The position numbers were made by a program, and so were the translations under genes. A stretch of DNA of 64,000 nt from Ruegeria_B marisflavi (GTDB lineage Bacteria > Pseudomonadota > Alphaproteobacteria > Rhodobacterales > Rhodobacteraceae). Below, piece by piece: positions 52,823 to 62,161 of the stretch (its first letter is position 1; each line of letters opens with the position of its first letter). The stretch is from contig NZ_JAOVQN010000018.1 of assembly GCF_025673445.1 (NCBI RefSeq), positions 50,276 through 114,275 of the forward strand, written 5' to 3'. The notes beneath the pieces were generated by a model. That model was not told the origin of the DNA. It saw only the letters and a program-made list of their open reading frames with translations, and did not search any database.

Positions 52823-54190
52823 ATGGATCTTCTGGACAAAGAGCGCCTGGCACCGTTATACGCCCGAGAACTCGCGCGGTTCCATGCTCGGATTCCAAAA
52901 TCCATGGCAGCGCGTGAAGTCGCGCGCAGGTTCATGCCCGACGGCGTACCCATGTCATGGATGTCGGCGTTTTTCAGTCACCCCCCGGTCTTTGTAGACG
53001 GCGGCGAGGGTAGTGTCTTTCGCGATATCGACGGCAATGAGTTTGTGGATTTCAACCTTGCGGATCTCTCAAATACCGTCGGATACGGCAAAAACGCGGT
53101 TTCCAGAGCACTTGCCGACTGTGCCGCACGGGGTATCCAGTATTTGCAGCCGTCCATGGACGCGATCAACGTGTCTGCCGCGCTGGCCGCAAGGACCGGA
53201 ATGCCGTTCTGGCAATATACGGGCACCGCGTCAGCTGCGAACATCGAGGCGATCAGGATTGCGCGGGCCTATACTCGTCGCGACAAGGTGGTGCTTTTCA
53301 CCGGCAAGTACCACGGCCATATCGACACCACTCTGGCTAAAGGTGGCAGCCCGGAAGGCAACGAACCGGCCCGCCCGTCCAGCATGGGTGTGTCTGCCCG
53401 TGCGACGGCCGATGCGGTTAATGTCGCCTTCAACGATCTGGACCATCTGAAGGCCGCGCTGGGCAAGGGCGATGTCGCGCTTGTCTTGATCGAACCCGCA
53501 CTGACCAACTGCTCTCTCGTGTTGCCCGACCCTGGCTTTCTGGAGGGGGCATTCGAGCTGACCAGCGCGGCCGGCGCATTGTTCGCCCTTGATGAAACGC
53601 ATACCCTGCAAATGGCATACGGCGGTTTGATCGGTGAACGCGGACTAAAGGCCGATATCCTGACGCTCGGAAAAGGTTTTGGAGCTGGCGTGTCGCTGGG
53701 CGCTTACGGACTGACCCCGAAACTCGCCCGCTTCATCGACCAACATCAGGACAGCGATACTGTGCCCGAACCCGGTATCGCGCTTGGCGGCACGACCTAT
53801 GGCAACGCACTATCGATGGCGGGCGCACGCGCAATGCTGGATGAGGTGGCCACGCCCGAAGCCCACACCCGCATTGCAAAACTCGGCGCGCGCCTTGCTG
53901 ACGGCCTTGATGCGATAATCGCCAAGTATGACCTGCCTTGGCGTGCGTTTCGCTATGGGCCGCGGTCGGGTTTTTGCCTGACGCCCTCACTTCCCCGCAC
54001 CTACGTCCAGGCGTTACGCTCGGTCCACGCCGACTTTTACAACCTTCGCCACACCTATCTTGCCAATCGCGGCATCTGGGACGCGATCGTATCAGCCGGA
54101 CCCCAAGTCTCGTTCGCACACACCGAACAAGACGTCGATTGCTATATCGAGGTTTGCGCCGAATTGATCGACGAGATTGCCACCGGGTGA
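52823..54190 (+). CDS. Class III PLP aminotransferase, glutamate-1-semialdehyde-aminomutase-like
   Basis: A ~455-residue fold-type I PLP enzyme. The DIDGNEFVDFNLADLSNTVGYG opening, GTASAANIEAIRIARAYTRRDK for phosphate binding, YHGHIDTTL, FALDETHTLQMAYGG with the ring-binding Asp, and LTLGKGFGAG with the PLP-binding Lys are visible. This places it with aspartate-aminotransferase-family or GSA-aminomutase-like enzymes. A haem role is doubtful since no hem gene is near. ATGs at 52763 and 52823 both have weak ribosome sites; 52823 fits the usual N-terminus. Confidence 0.85.
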   Translation: MDLLDKERLAPLYARELARFHARIPKSMAAREVARRFMPDGVPMSWMSAFFSHPPVFVDGGEGSVFRDIDGNEFVDFNLADLSNTVGYGKNAVSRALADCAARGIQYLQPSMDAINVSAALAARTGMPFWQYTGTASAANIEAIRIARAYTRRDKVVLFTGKYHGHIDTTLAKGGSPEGNEPARPSSMGVSARATADAVNVAFNDLDHLKAALGKGDVALVLIEPALTNCSLVLPDPGFLEGAFELTSAAGALFALDETHTLQMAYGGLIGERGLKADILTLGKGFGAGVSLGAYGLTPKLARFIDQHQDSDTVPEPGIALGGTTYGNALSMAGARAMLDEVATPEAHTRIAKLGARLADGLDAIIAKYDLPWRAFRYGPRSGFCLTPSLPRTYVQALRSVHADFYNLRHTYLANRGIWDAIVSAGPQVSFAHTEQDVDCYIEVCAELIDEIATG

Positions 54191-54281
54191 GTGTCCGCTT
54201 CGCCCGCATGGCTGCCGTCAAAACCACGGCTCCAGTAAGTCGCTATAGTCACCCCGCACGCCATCCGTTGCCCGTTTCACG

Positions 54282-54327
54282 TCATGGTCCAGCCGCCTCG
54301 ACAGAGTGACCTATGAGTGGACCATGA
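54282..54327. repeat. 10-bp inverted repeat downstream of the aminotransferase
   Basis: TCATGGTCCA (54282-54291) and TGGACCATGA (54318-54327) are perfect complements, 26 bases apart. The loop is long for a terminator. The repeat may be a regulatory site or a remnant of an integrated element at the right edge of the accessory block. Confidence 0.55.
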
Positions 54328-54352
54328 AGAACGGGAACAGGGCGTACCGCCC

Positions 54353-54401
54353 CGTACAAAACGGTCAATCGTCTCTTCTGACCACGTACAAAACGGTCAA
54401 T
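54353..54401. repeat. 17-bp direct repeat before mraY
   Basis: CGTACAAAACGGTCAAT occurs twice, at 54353-54369 and 54385-54401, 32 bases apart and identical. They lie between the accessory block and the mraY stop codon. Possible explanations are tandem binding sites or a scar of insertion at this junction. The remainder of 54191-54422 contains no gene I can support. Confidence 0.6.
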
Positions 54402-54422
54402 TCGCAGGACAAAAGGCCCACC

Positions 54423-55505
54423 TCAGCGGACCTTGAGTGTGGCCAGCCCAATCATCGCCAGGATCAGCGAGATGATCCAGAACCGGATCACGATGGTGGG
54501 TTCGGCCCAGCCCTTTTTCTCGTAATGGTGATGGATCGGGGCCATCAGGAACACCCGCTTGCCGGTGCGTTTGAAATAGAGCACCTGGATGATAACACTC
54601 AGAGCTTCCACGACAAAAAGCCCGCCGACGATGGCCAGCACCAGCTCGTGTTTGGTCGCCACCGCAATCGCGCCCAGCGCGCCCCCCAGCGCGAGGGAGC
54701 CGGTATCGCCCATGAACACGGCCGCAGGCGGCGCGTTGTACCACAGAAACCCAAGGCCCGCGCCAAAGAGAGCGGCGGTGAAGATCAGGATCTCTCCGGT
54801 CCCCGGTACATAATGTACATCGAGATATTCGGTGAAATCGACCCGCCCCACAGCATAGGCAATGACGCCCAAGGTGGAGGCCGCGATCATCGCCGGCATG
54901 ATCGCCAGACCGTCCAGACCGTCGGTCAGATTGACCGCGTTGGCGGCGCCGACGATCACGCAGATCGAGAAGGGGACGTAGAAATAGCCGAGGTTTATCA
55001 ACGTGTTCTTGAACACAGGCAGGGCCAGTTGGTTTTGCAGCGCCTCGGGGTGGTTGTAGCTCGCCCAAAGGGCTGCGATCACCGCAATGATGATGCCCAG
55101 CGCCAGCCGCATCCGGCCCGAGACGCCCTTGGTGTTCTGCTTCGAGACCTTGGCGTAATCGTCGGCAAAGCCGATCAGCGCATAGGCCATCGTGACGAAA
55201 AGTACCATCCAGACAAACGGATTGTCCCAACGCGCCCAGAGCAGGGTCGAAGTCATCAAAGCCCCAACAATCAGCAACCCCCCCATAGTAGGCGTCCCCG
55301 CCTTGGAGAAATGCCCCGCTGGCCCATCATCTCGGATCGGCTGGCCCTTGCCCTGTTTGCGGCGCAGAACGTTGATCAAGGGGCGTCCAAACAGGAAGCC
55401 GAAGATCAGCGCCGTCATGAAAGCGCCGCCTGCCCGGAAGGTGATATAGCGGAAGAGGTTCCAGACATCCCCCCCGTCCGACAAGGCCGTCAACCAATAT
55501 AGCAT
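54423..55505 (-). CDS. mraY: Phospho-N-acetylmuramoyl-pentapeptide-transferase MraY
   Basis: A 360-residue integral-membrane transferase with ten helices that forms lipid I from UDP-MurNAc-pentapeptide and undecaprenyl phosphate. Catalytic landmarks are GTPTMGGLLI, the DD pair in GFADDYAKVSKQNTKG, NAVNLTDGLDGLA and the MGDTGSLALGG loop with APIHHHYEKKGW. It comes 12 bases after murF. The accessory block lies downstream of it, before murD. Confidence 0.97.
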   Translation of the reverse strand: MLYWLTALSDGGDVWNLFRYITFRAGGAFMTALIFGFLFGRPLINVLRRKQGKGQPIRDDGPAGHFSKAGTPTMGGLLIVGALMTSTLLWARWDNPFVWMVLFVTMAYALIGFADDYAKVSKQNTKGVSGRMRLALGIIIAVIAALWASYNHPEALQNQLALPVFKNTLINLGYFYVPFSICVIVGAANAVNLTDGLDGLAIMPAMIAASTLGVIAYAVGRVDFTEYLDVHYVPGTGEILIFTAALFGAGLGFLWYNAPPAAVFMGDTGSLALGGALGAIAVATKHELVLAIVGGLFVVEALSVIIQVLYFKRTGKRVFLMAPIHHHYEKKGWAEPTIVIRFWIISLILAMIGLATLKVR

Positions 55506-55517
55506 GCGCCGCTGTCC

Positions 55518-56921
55518 CTAATCGTTTGCCGATTTTTTCGATCCGGCCCCATGGCCGATTTCGCGCAGCGCGTCAACAAGCCGCGCCAATCCCATGCTAA
55601 GCGACCCCTTAATCAGCACGATATCGCCGACCGCAACCAGGTCCTGTACCTTGGTCGCCATATCGGCGCTGGTTTCGGACCACAGCCCACGTTTTCCTTC
55701 GGGCAACGCTGCGTGCAGGGCCCGCATCAACGGGCCGAGGCAATGCACGCGGTCGATCTGCGCCATCGCCGGATGGGCCGCCAGAGCGGCATGTAGCGCT
55801 TCAGCTTGGGGGCCCAACTCCTTCATATCGCCCAGAAAGGCGATGCGGCGTGAGCCTGAGCCCAAGGCCAGCACGTCCAAAGCCGCCCCTGTTGATGTCG
55901 GGTTGGCATTGTAGCTGTCGTCAAGCAGGGTGATCGCGCCACCCTCCAGCGCGATGCTCTCGCGTGCGCCGCGTCCCTTGTAGGGCATCCAGCTTTCGAG
56001 ACCTGCCAGCGCCTGCGCGCGATCCGCGCCCAGTGCATCGCAACAGGCCAGCGCACCCAGCGCGTTCATCGCGAAATGGGCGCCTGCCGATTGCAGGGTG
56101 AAGTGGATGCGACCCTCGGGGGTTTGCGCCTTTGTATGCGTCTCGGTTCCCACAACCTCGGCCGCGTTCAGGCAGTAGTCCCGGGCGCTACGGCCAAAGG
56201 TGACCTGACGCGCGCTGACGCTGGTGGCGACCTGTCGCAGGATATCGGCCTCGGCGATGTCAGTATTCAGCACTGCGACACCGCCGGGCTCCAGCCCCTC
56301 CATGATCGCAGCCTTTTCGCGGGCGATGCCCGCCACGTCGTCAAAGGCCTCGAGATGTACAGCAGCGACAGTGGTGACCATCGCCACATGCGGGCGCGCC
56401 TGGCGGGCCAGCGGTGCGATCTCGCCGGGATGGTTCATGCCGATCTCGATCACCGCAAATTCGGTGTCGCGCGGCATCCGCGCCAGCGTCAGCGGCACGC
56501 CCCAATGGTTGTTGTAGCTGGCGACACTGGCATGAGTGCGGCCCTGCGCGCCCAGCATGGCGGCCAGCATTTCCTTGGTCGAGGTCTTGCCGACGCTGCC
56601 AGTCACTGCCACCACCCGCGCCTGCGTACGGGCGCGCCCGGCGCGGCCCAAAGCCTCAAGCGCGGTCTGAACATCTTCGACCAGCAAGAGTGGCGCATCC
56701 GGGGCCACCCCCTCGGGGATGCGCGAAACCAGCGCGGCGCCCGCGCCCTTGTCCAGCGCCTGCGCCACAAAGTCATGGCCGTCACGGGCGGCGGTCAGTG
56801 CGACAAACAGATCGCCGGGCGCAATGGTGCGGGTGTCGATCGAGATGCCGCTGACCTGCCAGTCGCCCATGGCGCGGCCCCCTGTGGCCTCGGCGGCCTC
56901 GGCTGCGGTCCAGAGGGTCAT
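55518..56921 (-). CDS. murF: UDP-N-acetylmuramoyl-tripeptide--D-alanyl-D-alanine ligase MurF
   Basis: A 467-residue Mur ligase adding D-Ala-D-Ala. ATP site VTGSVGKTSTKEMLAAML, the metal-binding IEIGMNHPGEI and LLDDSYNANPTS are clear. Its ATG overlaps the murE stop by four bases. No odd features. Confidence 0.97.
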   Translation of the reverse strand: MTLWTAAEAAEATGGRAMGDWQVSGISIDTRTIAPGDLFVALTAARDGHDFVAQALDKGAGAALVSRIPEGVAPDAPLLLVEDVQTALEALGRAGRARTQARVVAVTGSVGKTSTKEMLAAMLGAQGRTHASVASYNNHWGVPLTLARMPRDTEFAVIEIGMNHPGEIAPLARQARPHVAMVTTVAAVHLEAFDDVAGIAREKAAIMEGLEPGGVAVLNTDIAEADILRQVATSVSARQVTFGRSARDYCLNAAEVVGTETHTKAQTPEGRIHFTLQSAGAHFAMNALGALACCDALGADRAQALAGLESWMPYKGRGARESIALEGGAITLLDDSYNANPTSTGAALDVLALGSGSRRIAFLGDMKELGPQAEALHAALAAHPAMAQIDRVHCLGPLMRALHAALPEGKRGLWSETSADMATKVQDLVAVGDIVLIKGSLSMGLARLVDALREIGHGAGSKKSAND

Positions 56922-58399
56922 GCCAGCCGTCCTTCCAGCGCGGCCACCGCGATGCTGGCCTGTTCCACATCGTCAAAGGGCAGCACCTGGTCGCCCACCA
57001 CCTGCCCGGTCTCGTGCCCCTTGCCGCAGATCAGCAGAGCATCGCCCGGTTCCAGCGTATCGACACCGCGAAGGATTGCCTCGGCCCGATCGCCGACCTC
57101 GGTCGCACCGGGCGCGCCCTGCATCACGGCGGCGCGGATCAGGGCGGGGTCCTCGCTGCGCGGATTGTCATCGGTGATGATGACGATATCGGCATTTTCC
57201 ACCGCCGCCTTGCCCATCAGCGGACGCTTGTAGGGGTCACGGTCGCCTCCGGCGCCGACAATGGCCACCAGCCGGCCCATCACATGCGGGCGCAGTGCCT
57301 TGAGCGCGGTGGCCACAGCATCGGGGGTATGGGAGTAATCGACAAAGACCGCCGCACCATTGGCACGGGTCGCGGCCAGCTGCATCCGACCCCGGACCGT
57401 GCCCAGATGCGGCAGGGTTTCAAAGACGCGCTCGGGCGCGTCGCCGCTGGCGATGACCAGCCCGCAGGCCAAAAGGATGTTTTCGGCCTGGAAACCGCCG
57501 ATCAGGTCAAGCCGTGCCTGATAGGCCTTGCCCCGCCACGAGAACAGCAGGTCTTGACCGGTGGCGTCGAACCGCTGGTTGGTCAGGCTCAGGTCGCAGG
57601 GGCCGCGCCCCACCGTCAGCACGTTCTGGCCGCGCGCGGCGGCAATGGCGCGCATCTCGGCGCCCTTTGGGTCGTTCATGTTGATCACCGCCACCCCGTC
57701 GGGCGGCAGCACCCGACGGAACAGCCCCGCCTTGGCGGCGAAATAGGCCTCGAAGGTGGCGTGATAGTCCAGATGGTCCTGGGTGAAATTGGTGAACCCG
57801 GCGGCCTTGAGCACCACTCCGTCCAACCGCCGCTGTTCCAGCCCGTGGCTGGAGGCCTCCATCGCCGCATGGGTAACGCCGTTTGCCGCCGCCTCGGCCA
57901 GACAACGATGCAGGGTTATCGGCTCGGGCGTGGTATGAGCCAGCGGCGCGGTCCAGGCGCCCTCTACCCCGGTGGTGCCAAGATTGACGGCGTCATGGCC
58001 CAGCTCGGTCCAGATCTGGCGCACGAAGGTCGAGACCGACGTCTTTCCATTGGTGCCGGTGACCGCGACCATGGTGGCGGGCTGCGCCCCGAACCACAGC
58101 GCCGCCGTCAGCGCCAGCGCCTGGCGCGGATCCTCGACAACCACCAGCGCGGCCTGCGAGGCGGCCAGTTCATCGGCCGCGATGCGGGCGCCCTCGGCAT
58201 CGGTCAGCACGGCGCTCGCGCCCATGCGCAGCGCGTATCGGATGAATTCCCCGCCATGGATGCGGGTCCCGGGCAGCGCGGCGAAAAGATAGCCATCCTT
58301 GACCTGGCGGCTGTCCACCGCCAGCCCGGTGATCACCGGATCCCGGCCGCTCCGCGCGGTCAGGCCCAGTTGGCCGAGTGTCTTTGCCGTATCGCCCAT
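56918..58399 (-). CDS. murE: UDP-MurNAc-L-Ala-D-Glu--meso-diaminopimelate ligase MurE
   Basis: A 493-residue Mur ligase. P-loop VTGTNGKTSVSTFVRQIW is present. The amino-acid selectivity motif reads DNPRSEDP, the version that recognises meso-diaminopimelate, as expected for a Gram-negative cell wall. It starts 17 bases after the ftsI stop and overlaps murF. Confidence 0.97.
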   Translation of the reverse strand: MGDTAKTLGQLGLTARSGRDPVITGLAVDSRQVKDGYLFAALPGTRIHGGEFIRYALRMGASAVLTDAEGARIAADELAASQAALVVVEDPRQALALTAALWFGAQPATMVAVTGTNGKTSVSTFVRQIWTELGHDAVNLGTTGVEGAWTAPLAHTTPEPITLHRCLAEAAANGVTHAAMEASSHGLEQRRLDGVVLKAAGFTNFTQDHLDYHATFEAYFAAKAGLFRRVLPPDGVAVINMNDPKGAEMRAIAAARGQNVLTVGRGPCDLSLTNQRFDATGQDLLFSWRGKAYQARLDLIGGFQAENILLACGLVIASGDAPERVFETLPHLGTVRGRMQLAATRANGAAVFVDYSHTPDAVATALKALRPHVMGRLVAIVGAGGDRDPYKRPLMGKAAVENADIVIITDDNPRSEDPALIRAAVMQGAPGATEVGDRAEAILRGVDTLEPGDALLICGKGHETGQVVGDQVLPFDDVEQASIAVAALEGRLA

Positions 58400-58416
58400 G
58401 GCGCCCCTACCCCTAT

Positions 58417-60204
58417 TCAGTTCGAGGTGAGCGTATAACCAGCCCCTTGCCCGGGCTCAAGCTGTGGCCTGAGACCCAGCAGCGGTGCGACCCGACCGAT
58501 CAGTTCTGCGGCGACGGGAACAGCCGTCCAACCGGCGGTGCGGCGCTTTTCGCCATATGCCACGATCCAGGGCTCGTCCAGTGTCACCACCAGAACGTAT
58601 TTCGGGTCATTGGCCGGGAAGATGCTGGAGAAGGTCGCGATCACCTTGTCCTCGTAATATCCGCCGCGCGGCTTGGGTTTGTCGGCGGTGCCGGTCTTGC
58701 CGCCAACAACGTATCCGGGCACCTCGCCAAAGCTGGCGGTACCGCTGGTGACGACCTTGCGTAGCATCATGCGCGCCTGTTGCGCCGCGTTTTCCGACAT
58801 CACGCGCGGGCCGTATTGCGGACCTTTCTGCTTCAGGATCGTGGGACTGACATATTGCCCGCCATTGGCAATCGCCGCATAGCCCGCAGCTAGGTGCATC
58901 GGGCTGGTCGACAGGCCATGACCGTAAGAGATGGTCACGGTGCTAAGCTCACCCCAAGTCTTGGGTTTGAGAGGCTGACCACCTGCCGCTTCGACGATTT
59001 CAAAGGGTGTTGGTTCGAACATGCCCAGTGCGCCAAGGAACTGTTGCTGCCGATCGGATCCGATCTGAAGCGCCAGGCGCCCGGTGCCCCGGTTAGAGCT
59101 GTGTACAATCACGTCCGCGACGCTGATCTTGCCATAGTTCTTGTTGTTGAATTCGCCGATGGGGAACTTGCCGATCCGCATCGGTCCCGAGGTGTCGATG
59201 ACGGTTTCGGAATTGACCAGCCCAAGGTCCACGGCCTGAGCTGCGGTAAAGATCTTGAACACCGACCCGAGTTCATAGACACCCTGCACATAGCGGTTGA
59301 ACAGAGGGCTGTCCGAGGGGTCGAACCCGCTGACGGGCGGGCGCGGCCGGTCGTTGGGATCAAACGAGGGCAACGATGCGGCTGCAACCACTTCCCCCGT
59401 GTGAACGTTCATCAGAACCGCCGAGGCGCCTTTGGCGTTCATGATCTTCATGCCACCATACAGCACCTGCTCCATCGCCGCCTGAACCGTCAGGTCCAGC
59501 GACAGTTGCAAGGGCTTGTCGCCATTTGCCGGATCGCGCAGATAGCCGTCGAACTGCTTCTCCACGCCGGCAACACCGATCACTTCGGCAGCCTCGACCC
59601 CCTCGCGACCGAACCCGGCCCCGCCCAGGATATGCGCGGCAAGCTGGCCATTGGGATAAAGCCGCATCTCGCGCGGGCCGAACAACAGGCCCGGATCGCC
59701 GATATCGTGAACCGCCTGCTTCTGCTCTGGACTGATGCGTTTCTTGATCCAAATGAATTTCCGCTTGCCGGTGAAATCCCGGATCAGCCGCTCCTTGTCG
59801 AGATCCGGAAACACCCGCGCCAGCCCCTCGGCGGCGGCCACCGGATCGACCATCAGGGGGGGCTGGGCATAGAGCGAGTGTGTCTCGAAATTCGTCGCCA
59901 GAAGCCGTCCTTCGCGGTCGATGATGTCGGCGCGCTGGGTGGCGATAGACGCGCCGGTGGCGCTGGCCATCGGCTCCTGCGCCTCGGACGAGGCCAGCAT
60001 CCCCATGCGGGCGCCCACGACGGAGAAGGCACAGAAAAAGAAGACACCGAGAACCAGCAACCGCCCCTCGGCGCGGGCGCGGGCACGGTCCTGCATCTCG
60101 TCATGCCTGCGGCGGATGTTCTCGCGTTCGATCAGGTCGGGGTTTTCACCCTTGGCGCGGGCATCCAGAATACGGGCAAGCGGGCGCAGCGGGGTGCGGA
60201 TCAT
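58417..60204 (-). CDS. ftsI: Peptidoglycan transpeptidase FtsI (PBP3)
   Basis: A 595-residue class B penicillin-binding protein that crosslinks septal wall. A cytoplasmic N-terminus is followed by one membrane helix (LLVLGVFFFCAFSVVGA), a pedestal domain, and the transpeptidase domain with Ser-x-x-Lys in GSVFKIF, Ser-x-Asn in SSNRGTG and Lys-Thr-Gly in GGKTGTAD. The ATG at 60204 overlaps the ftsL stop (ATGA). A longer open frame upstream overlaps ftsL in a different frame and is rejected. Confidence 0.97.
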   Translation of the reverse strand: MIRTPLRPLARILDARAKGENPDLIERENIRRRHDEMQDRARARAEGRLLVLGVFFFCAFSVVGARMGMLASSEAQEPMASATGASIATQRADIIDREGRLLATNFETHSLYAQPPLMVDPVAAAEGLARVFPDLDKERLIRDFTGKRKFIWIKKRISPEQKQAVHDIGDPGLLFGPREMRLYPNGQLAAHILGGAGFGREGVEAAEVIGVAGVEKQFDGYLRDPANGDKPLQLSLDLTVQAAMEQVLYGGMKIMNAKGASAVLMNVHTGEVVAAASLPSFDPNDRPRPPVSGFDPSDSPLFNRYVQGVYELGSVFKIFTAAQAVDLGLVNSETVIDTSGPMRIGKFPIGEFNNKNYGKISVADVIVHSSNRGTGRLALQIGSDRQQQFLGALGMFEPTPFEIVEAAGGQPLKPKTWGELSTVTISYGHGLSTSPMHLAAGYAAIANGGQYVSPTILKQKGPQYGPRVMSENAAQQARMMLRKVVTSGTASFGEVPGYVVGGKTGTADKPKPRGGYYEDKVIATFSSIFPANDPKYVLVVTLDEPWIVAYGEKRRTAGWTAVPVAAELIGRVAPLLGLRPQLEPGQGAGYTLTSN

Positions 60205-60569
60205 GGCTGTTGCTCCGGCGGCAGGGTTCCGAGATCGGAGAAGTTCGACACATCGACACCGTCGACAATCGGCAATTCGGGATCGACGGCAAACATGATA
60301 TCGGCCACCCGGCCGAACTGGTCCGGGCGCATCGGCAACAGGCCTAGGCTTTCGAAATTCAGATCCGCCAGTTCCCGCAGCCGGTCCGGGCGGTTGAGAT
60401 AGGCCCACTCTGCCCGCAGAACGCTCAGGCGCACCTGCGCCGCGCCAATCTCGCGCTGAAGCCGCTGGGTCTCGTTCAGCACTTCCTGCGTCCGGTAATT
60501 CTCTTGATAAGCCCAGAGCGCCAATCCCAGAACCGCCAATGCGGTCAGCACATAGATCACGCTTTTCAC
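60201..60569 (-). CDS. ftsL: Cell division protein FtsL
   Basis: A 122-residue bitopic protein. One membrane helix (KSVIYVLTALAVLGLALWAYQ) is followed by a leucine-rich coiled-coil heptad region (VLNETQRLQREIGAAQVRLSVL), as in FtsL, which recruits FtsB, FtsW and FtsI. Sequence conservation is low in this family, but position between rsmH and ftsI is decisive. It overlaps both neighbours by four bases. Confidence 0.88.
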   Translation of the reverse strand: MKSVIYVLTALAVLGLALWAYQENYRTQEVLNETQRLQREIGAAQVRLSVLRAEWAYLNRPDRLRELADLNFESLGLLPMRPDQFGRVADIMFAVDPELPIVDGVDVSNFSDLGTLPPEQQP

Positions 60570-61561
60570 CGCGTCCCCCCCTTGAGTTGCGGCATTCCGA
60601 TCGCCCTTGCCTCTATTTCTCCAGCCGGGGCGTCCGTGCGCACCGCGACCCGCAGCTTGGCCGAGCGCGACCTTGGGTTTTCCGACAGTTCCTGATCGTC
60701 GGGACCAACCGCCTTGCGGGTCAGCAGCTCGAACCGCGGGAGATCCTCGATAGTTTCGGGTGCATATCGGTTTGCGCGCCCGGTGCGCCCGGCACGATCC
60801 TGGAGGAACCGCTTGACCATCCGGTCCTCGACCGAATGAAAGGTGACCACAGCCAGCTTGCCACCGGGTTTCAAGGCGCGTTCGGCGGCCATAAGGCCCT
60901 GGAACAGCTCTTCGTACTCGGCGTTCACTGCAATCCTGAGCGCCTGAAAGCTGCGCGTCGCCGGATGCGAATGGCCCGGCTTTGCGCGTGGCAGACAGGA
61001 CTCGACAATCGCAGTCAGTTGCAACGTGGTCTCGATCGGCGCCGTACTCCGGGCCTTGACGATGGCACGCGCGATGCGGCGACTGGCGCGCTCTTCGCCA
61101 TAGTGAAACAGGATATCGGCCAGATCGCTTTCCGAGGCGGAATTGACCAGATCGGCGGCACTTGGCCCGTCCTGGCTCATCCGCATGTCGAGCGGGCCGT
61201 CTTTCATGAACGAAAATCCGCGTTCGGCCTGATCGAGCTGCATCGAGGAGACGCCGAGATCCAGCACGACCCCATCCAGCTCCGAGGCGTATTCGTCCAG
61301 ACGCGAAAACACGCCGGGCTGCATAACCAGGCGGTCACCATACTGGGCGGCCCAATCGGCGGCCATTGTGAAGGCCAACGGGTCGCGGTCGACCGCTATG
61401 ACCTTGTCGGCCCCGGCCGCGAGCAGGCCGCGCGTGTAACCGCCAGCACCAAAGGTACCGTCCAGCCAGACGCCGGACACCGGGGCCACCGCCGCCAGAA
61501 GGGGGCGCAGCAGAACCGGAATGTGGGGATCGTTAGAAGGGGGGGCAGCGGCAGCGGACAT
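60566..61561 (-). CDS. rsmH: 16S rRNA (cytosine-1402-N4)-methyltransferase RsmH
   Basis: A 331-residue SAM methyltransferase, also called MraW. SAM-binding GVWLDGTFGAGGYTRGLL and AVDRDPLAF, the DGVVLDLGVSSMQLD motif and GGKLAVVTFHSVEDRMVK are present. The ATG at 61561 lies four bases after mraZ ends. Frames extended upstream overlap mraZ and lack similarity. It modifies C1402 in the ribosomal P-site; its place in the dcw cluster is conserved. Confidence 0.97.
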   Translation of the reverse strand: MSAAAAPPSNDPHIPVLLRPLLAAVAPVSGVWLDGTFGAGGYTRGLLAAGADKVIAVDRDPLAFTMAADWAAQYGDRLVMQPGVFSRLDEYASELDGVVLDLGVSSMQLDQAERGFSFMKDGPLDMRMSQDGPSAADLVNSASESDLADILFHYGEERASRRIARAIVKARSTAPIETTLQLTAIVESCLPRAKPGHSHPATRSFQALRIAVNAEYEELFQGLMAAERALKPGGKLAVVTFHSVEDRMVKRFLQDRAGRTGRANRYAPETIEDLPRFELLTRKAVGPDDQELSENPRSRSAKLRVAVRTDAPAGEIEARAIGMPQLKGGTR

Positions 61562-61565
61562 GACC

Positions 61566-62099
61566 TCAGGTGCCCCCGGCCCCGTCGAGAAACTGCATCG
61601 GATCGAAGTCGTCCGGCAACTCGTCGAGCCATTCCTCGGCCGCCGCCAGTTCTTCGGCATCGTAGGTCGCGGGGTTCCAGATCTGGAACGTGTCACCCGC
61701 GGCGATAAAGAATGCCTCGTCGTTCAGCTCGATCTTTTGGCGCAGTTTGGCGGGCAGAACCAGGCGACCGGTTTCATCGACCGAGGTCGGAAAGGACTGA
61801 CCATGGAACATGCGCTGGAGCATCTTGCGCTCCATCGAGCCGCGCGGCAGCGCGTCGATCTTGGCATCGACCTCGTCGATCGCCTCCATGGTATAGCACT
61901 CAAGGTATTTACGGCGATGGTCGCCATAGACAATGACCAGTTCGGGGTTGCCACCGGATTGCCAGTTGGGGTCACCTGCCTCCAGGACACGGCGAAACGA
62001 GGCGGGTATCGACACCCTCCCCTTAGCATCCACCTTGTGGTGGCTTTCGCCTCTAAACCTGCGCGCCAAGCTGACTGTCCCTTTCGCTTGCGCCCCCAT
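61566..62099 (-). CDS. mraZ: Transcriptional regulator MraZ
   Basis: A 177-residue protein with two MraZ/AbrB-like SpoVT swapped-hairpin repeats: HHKVDAKGRVSIPASFRRVL and VDETGRLVLPAKLRQKIEL. MraZ forms ring oligomers and binds TGGG-type repeats upstream of its own gene, tuning the dcw cluster. The C-terminal acidic tail is longer than in E. coli. The start at 62099 is selected because an earlier start would run into the terminator hairpin at 62126-62161. The candidate MraZ boxes are at 62492-62516. Confidence 0.95.
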   Translation of the reverse strand: MGAQAKGTVSLARRFRGESHHKVDAKGRVSIPASFRRVLEAGDPNWQSGGNPELVIVYGDHRRKYLECYTMEAIDEVDAKIDALPRGSMERKMLQRMFHGQSFPTSVDETGRLVLPAKLRQKIELNDEAFFIAAGDTFQIWNPATYDAEELAAAEEWLDELPDDFDPMQFLDGAGGT

Positions 62100-62121
62100 T
62101 GTCTTTCCGTCCCCCAGAATG

Positions 62122-62161
62122 AAAACGGCGGGTTGATCTGCTGCCACTGATCAACCCGCCG
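62122..62161 (-). terminator. Strong intrinsic terminator in the mraZ leader
   Basis: A perfect 13-bp stem (CGGCGGGTTGATC / GATCAACCCGCCG, 62126-62138 and 62149-62161) with a 10-base loop is followed on the minus strand by TTTTC. It stands 26 bases before the mraZ start in the leader of the dcw operon, so it should stop a large part of the transcription that begins upstream and release an sRNA. Confidence 0.8.

Noticed and set aside
60205..60408. Extended N-terminus of FtsI
   Set aside because: It overlaps ftsL in another frame; the ATGA junction at 60201-60204 marks the real start.
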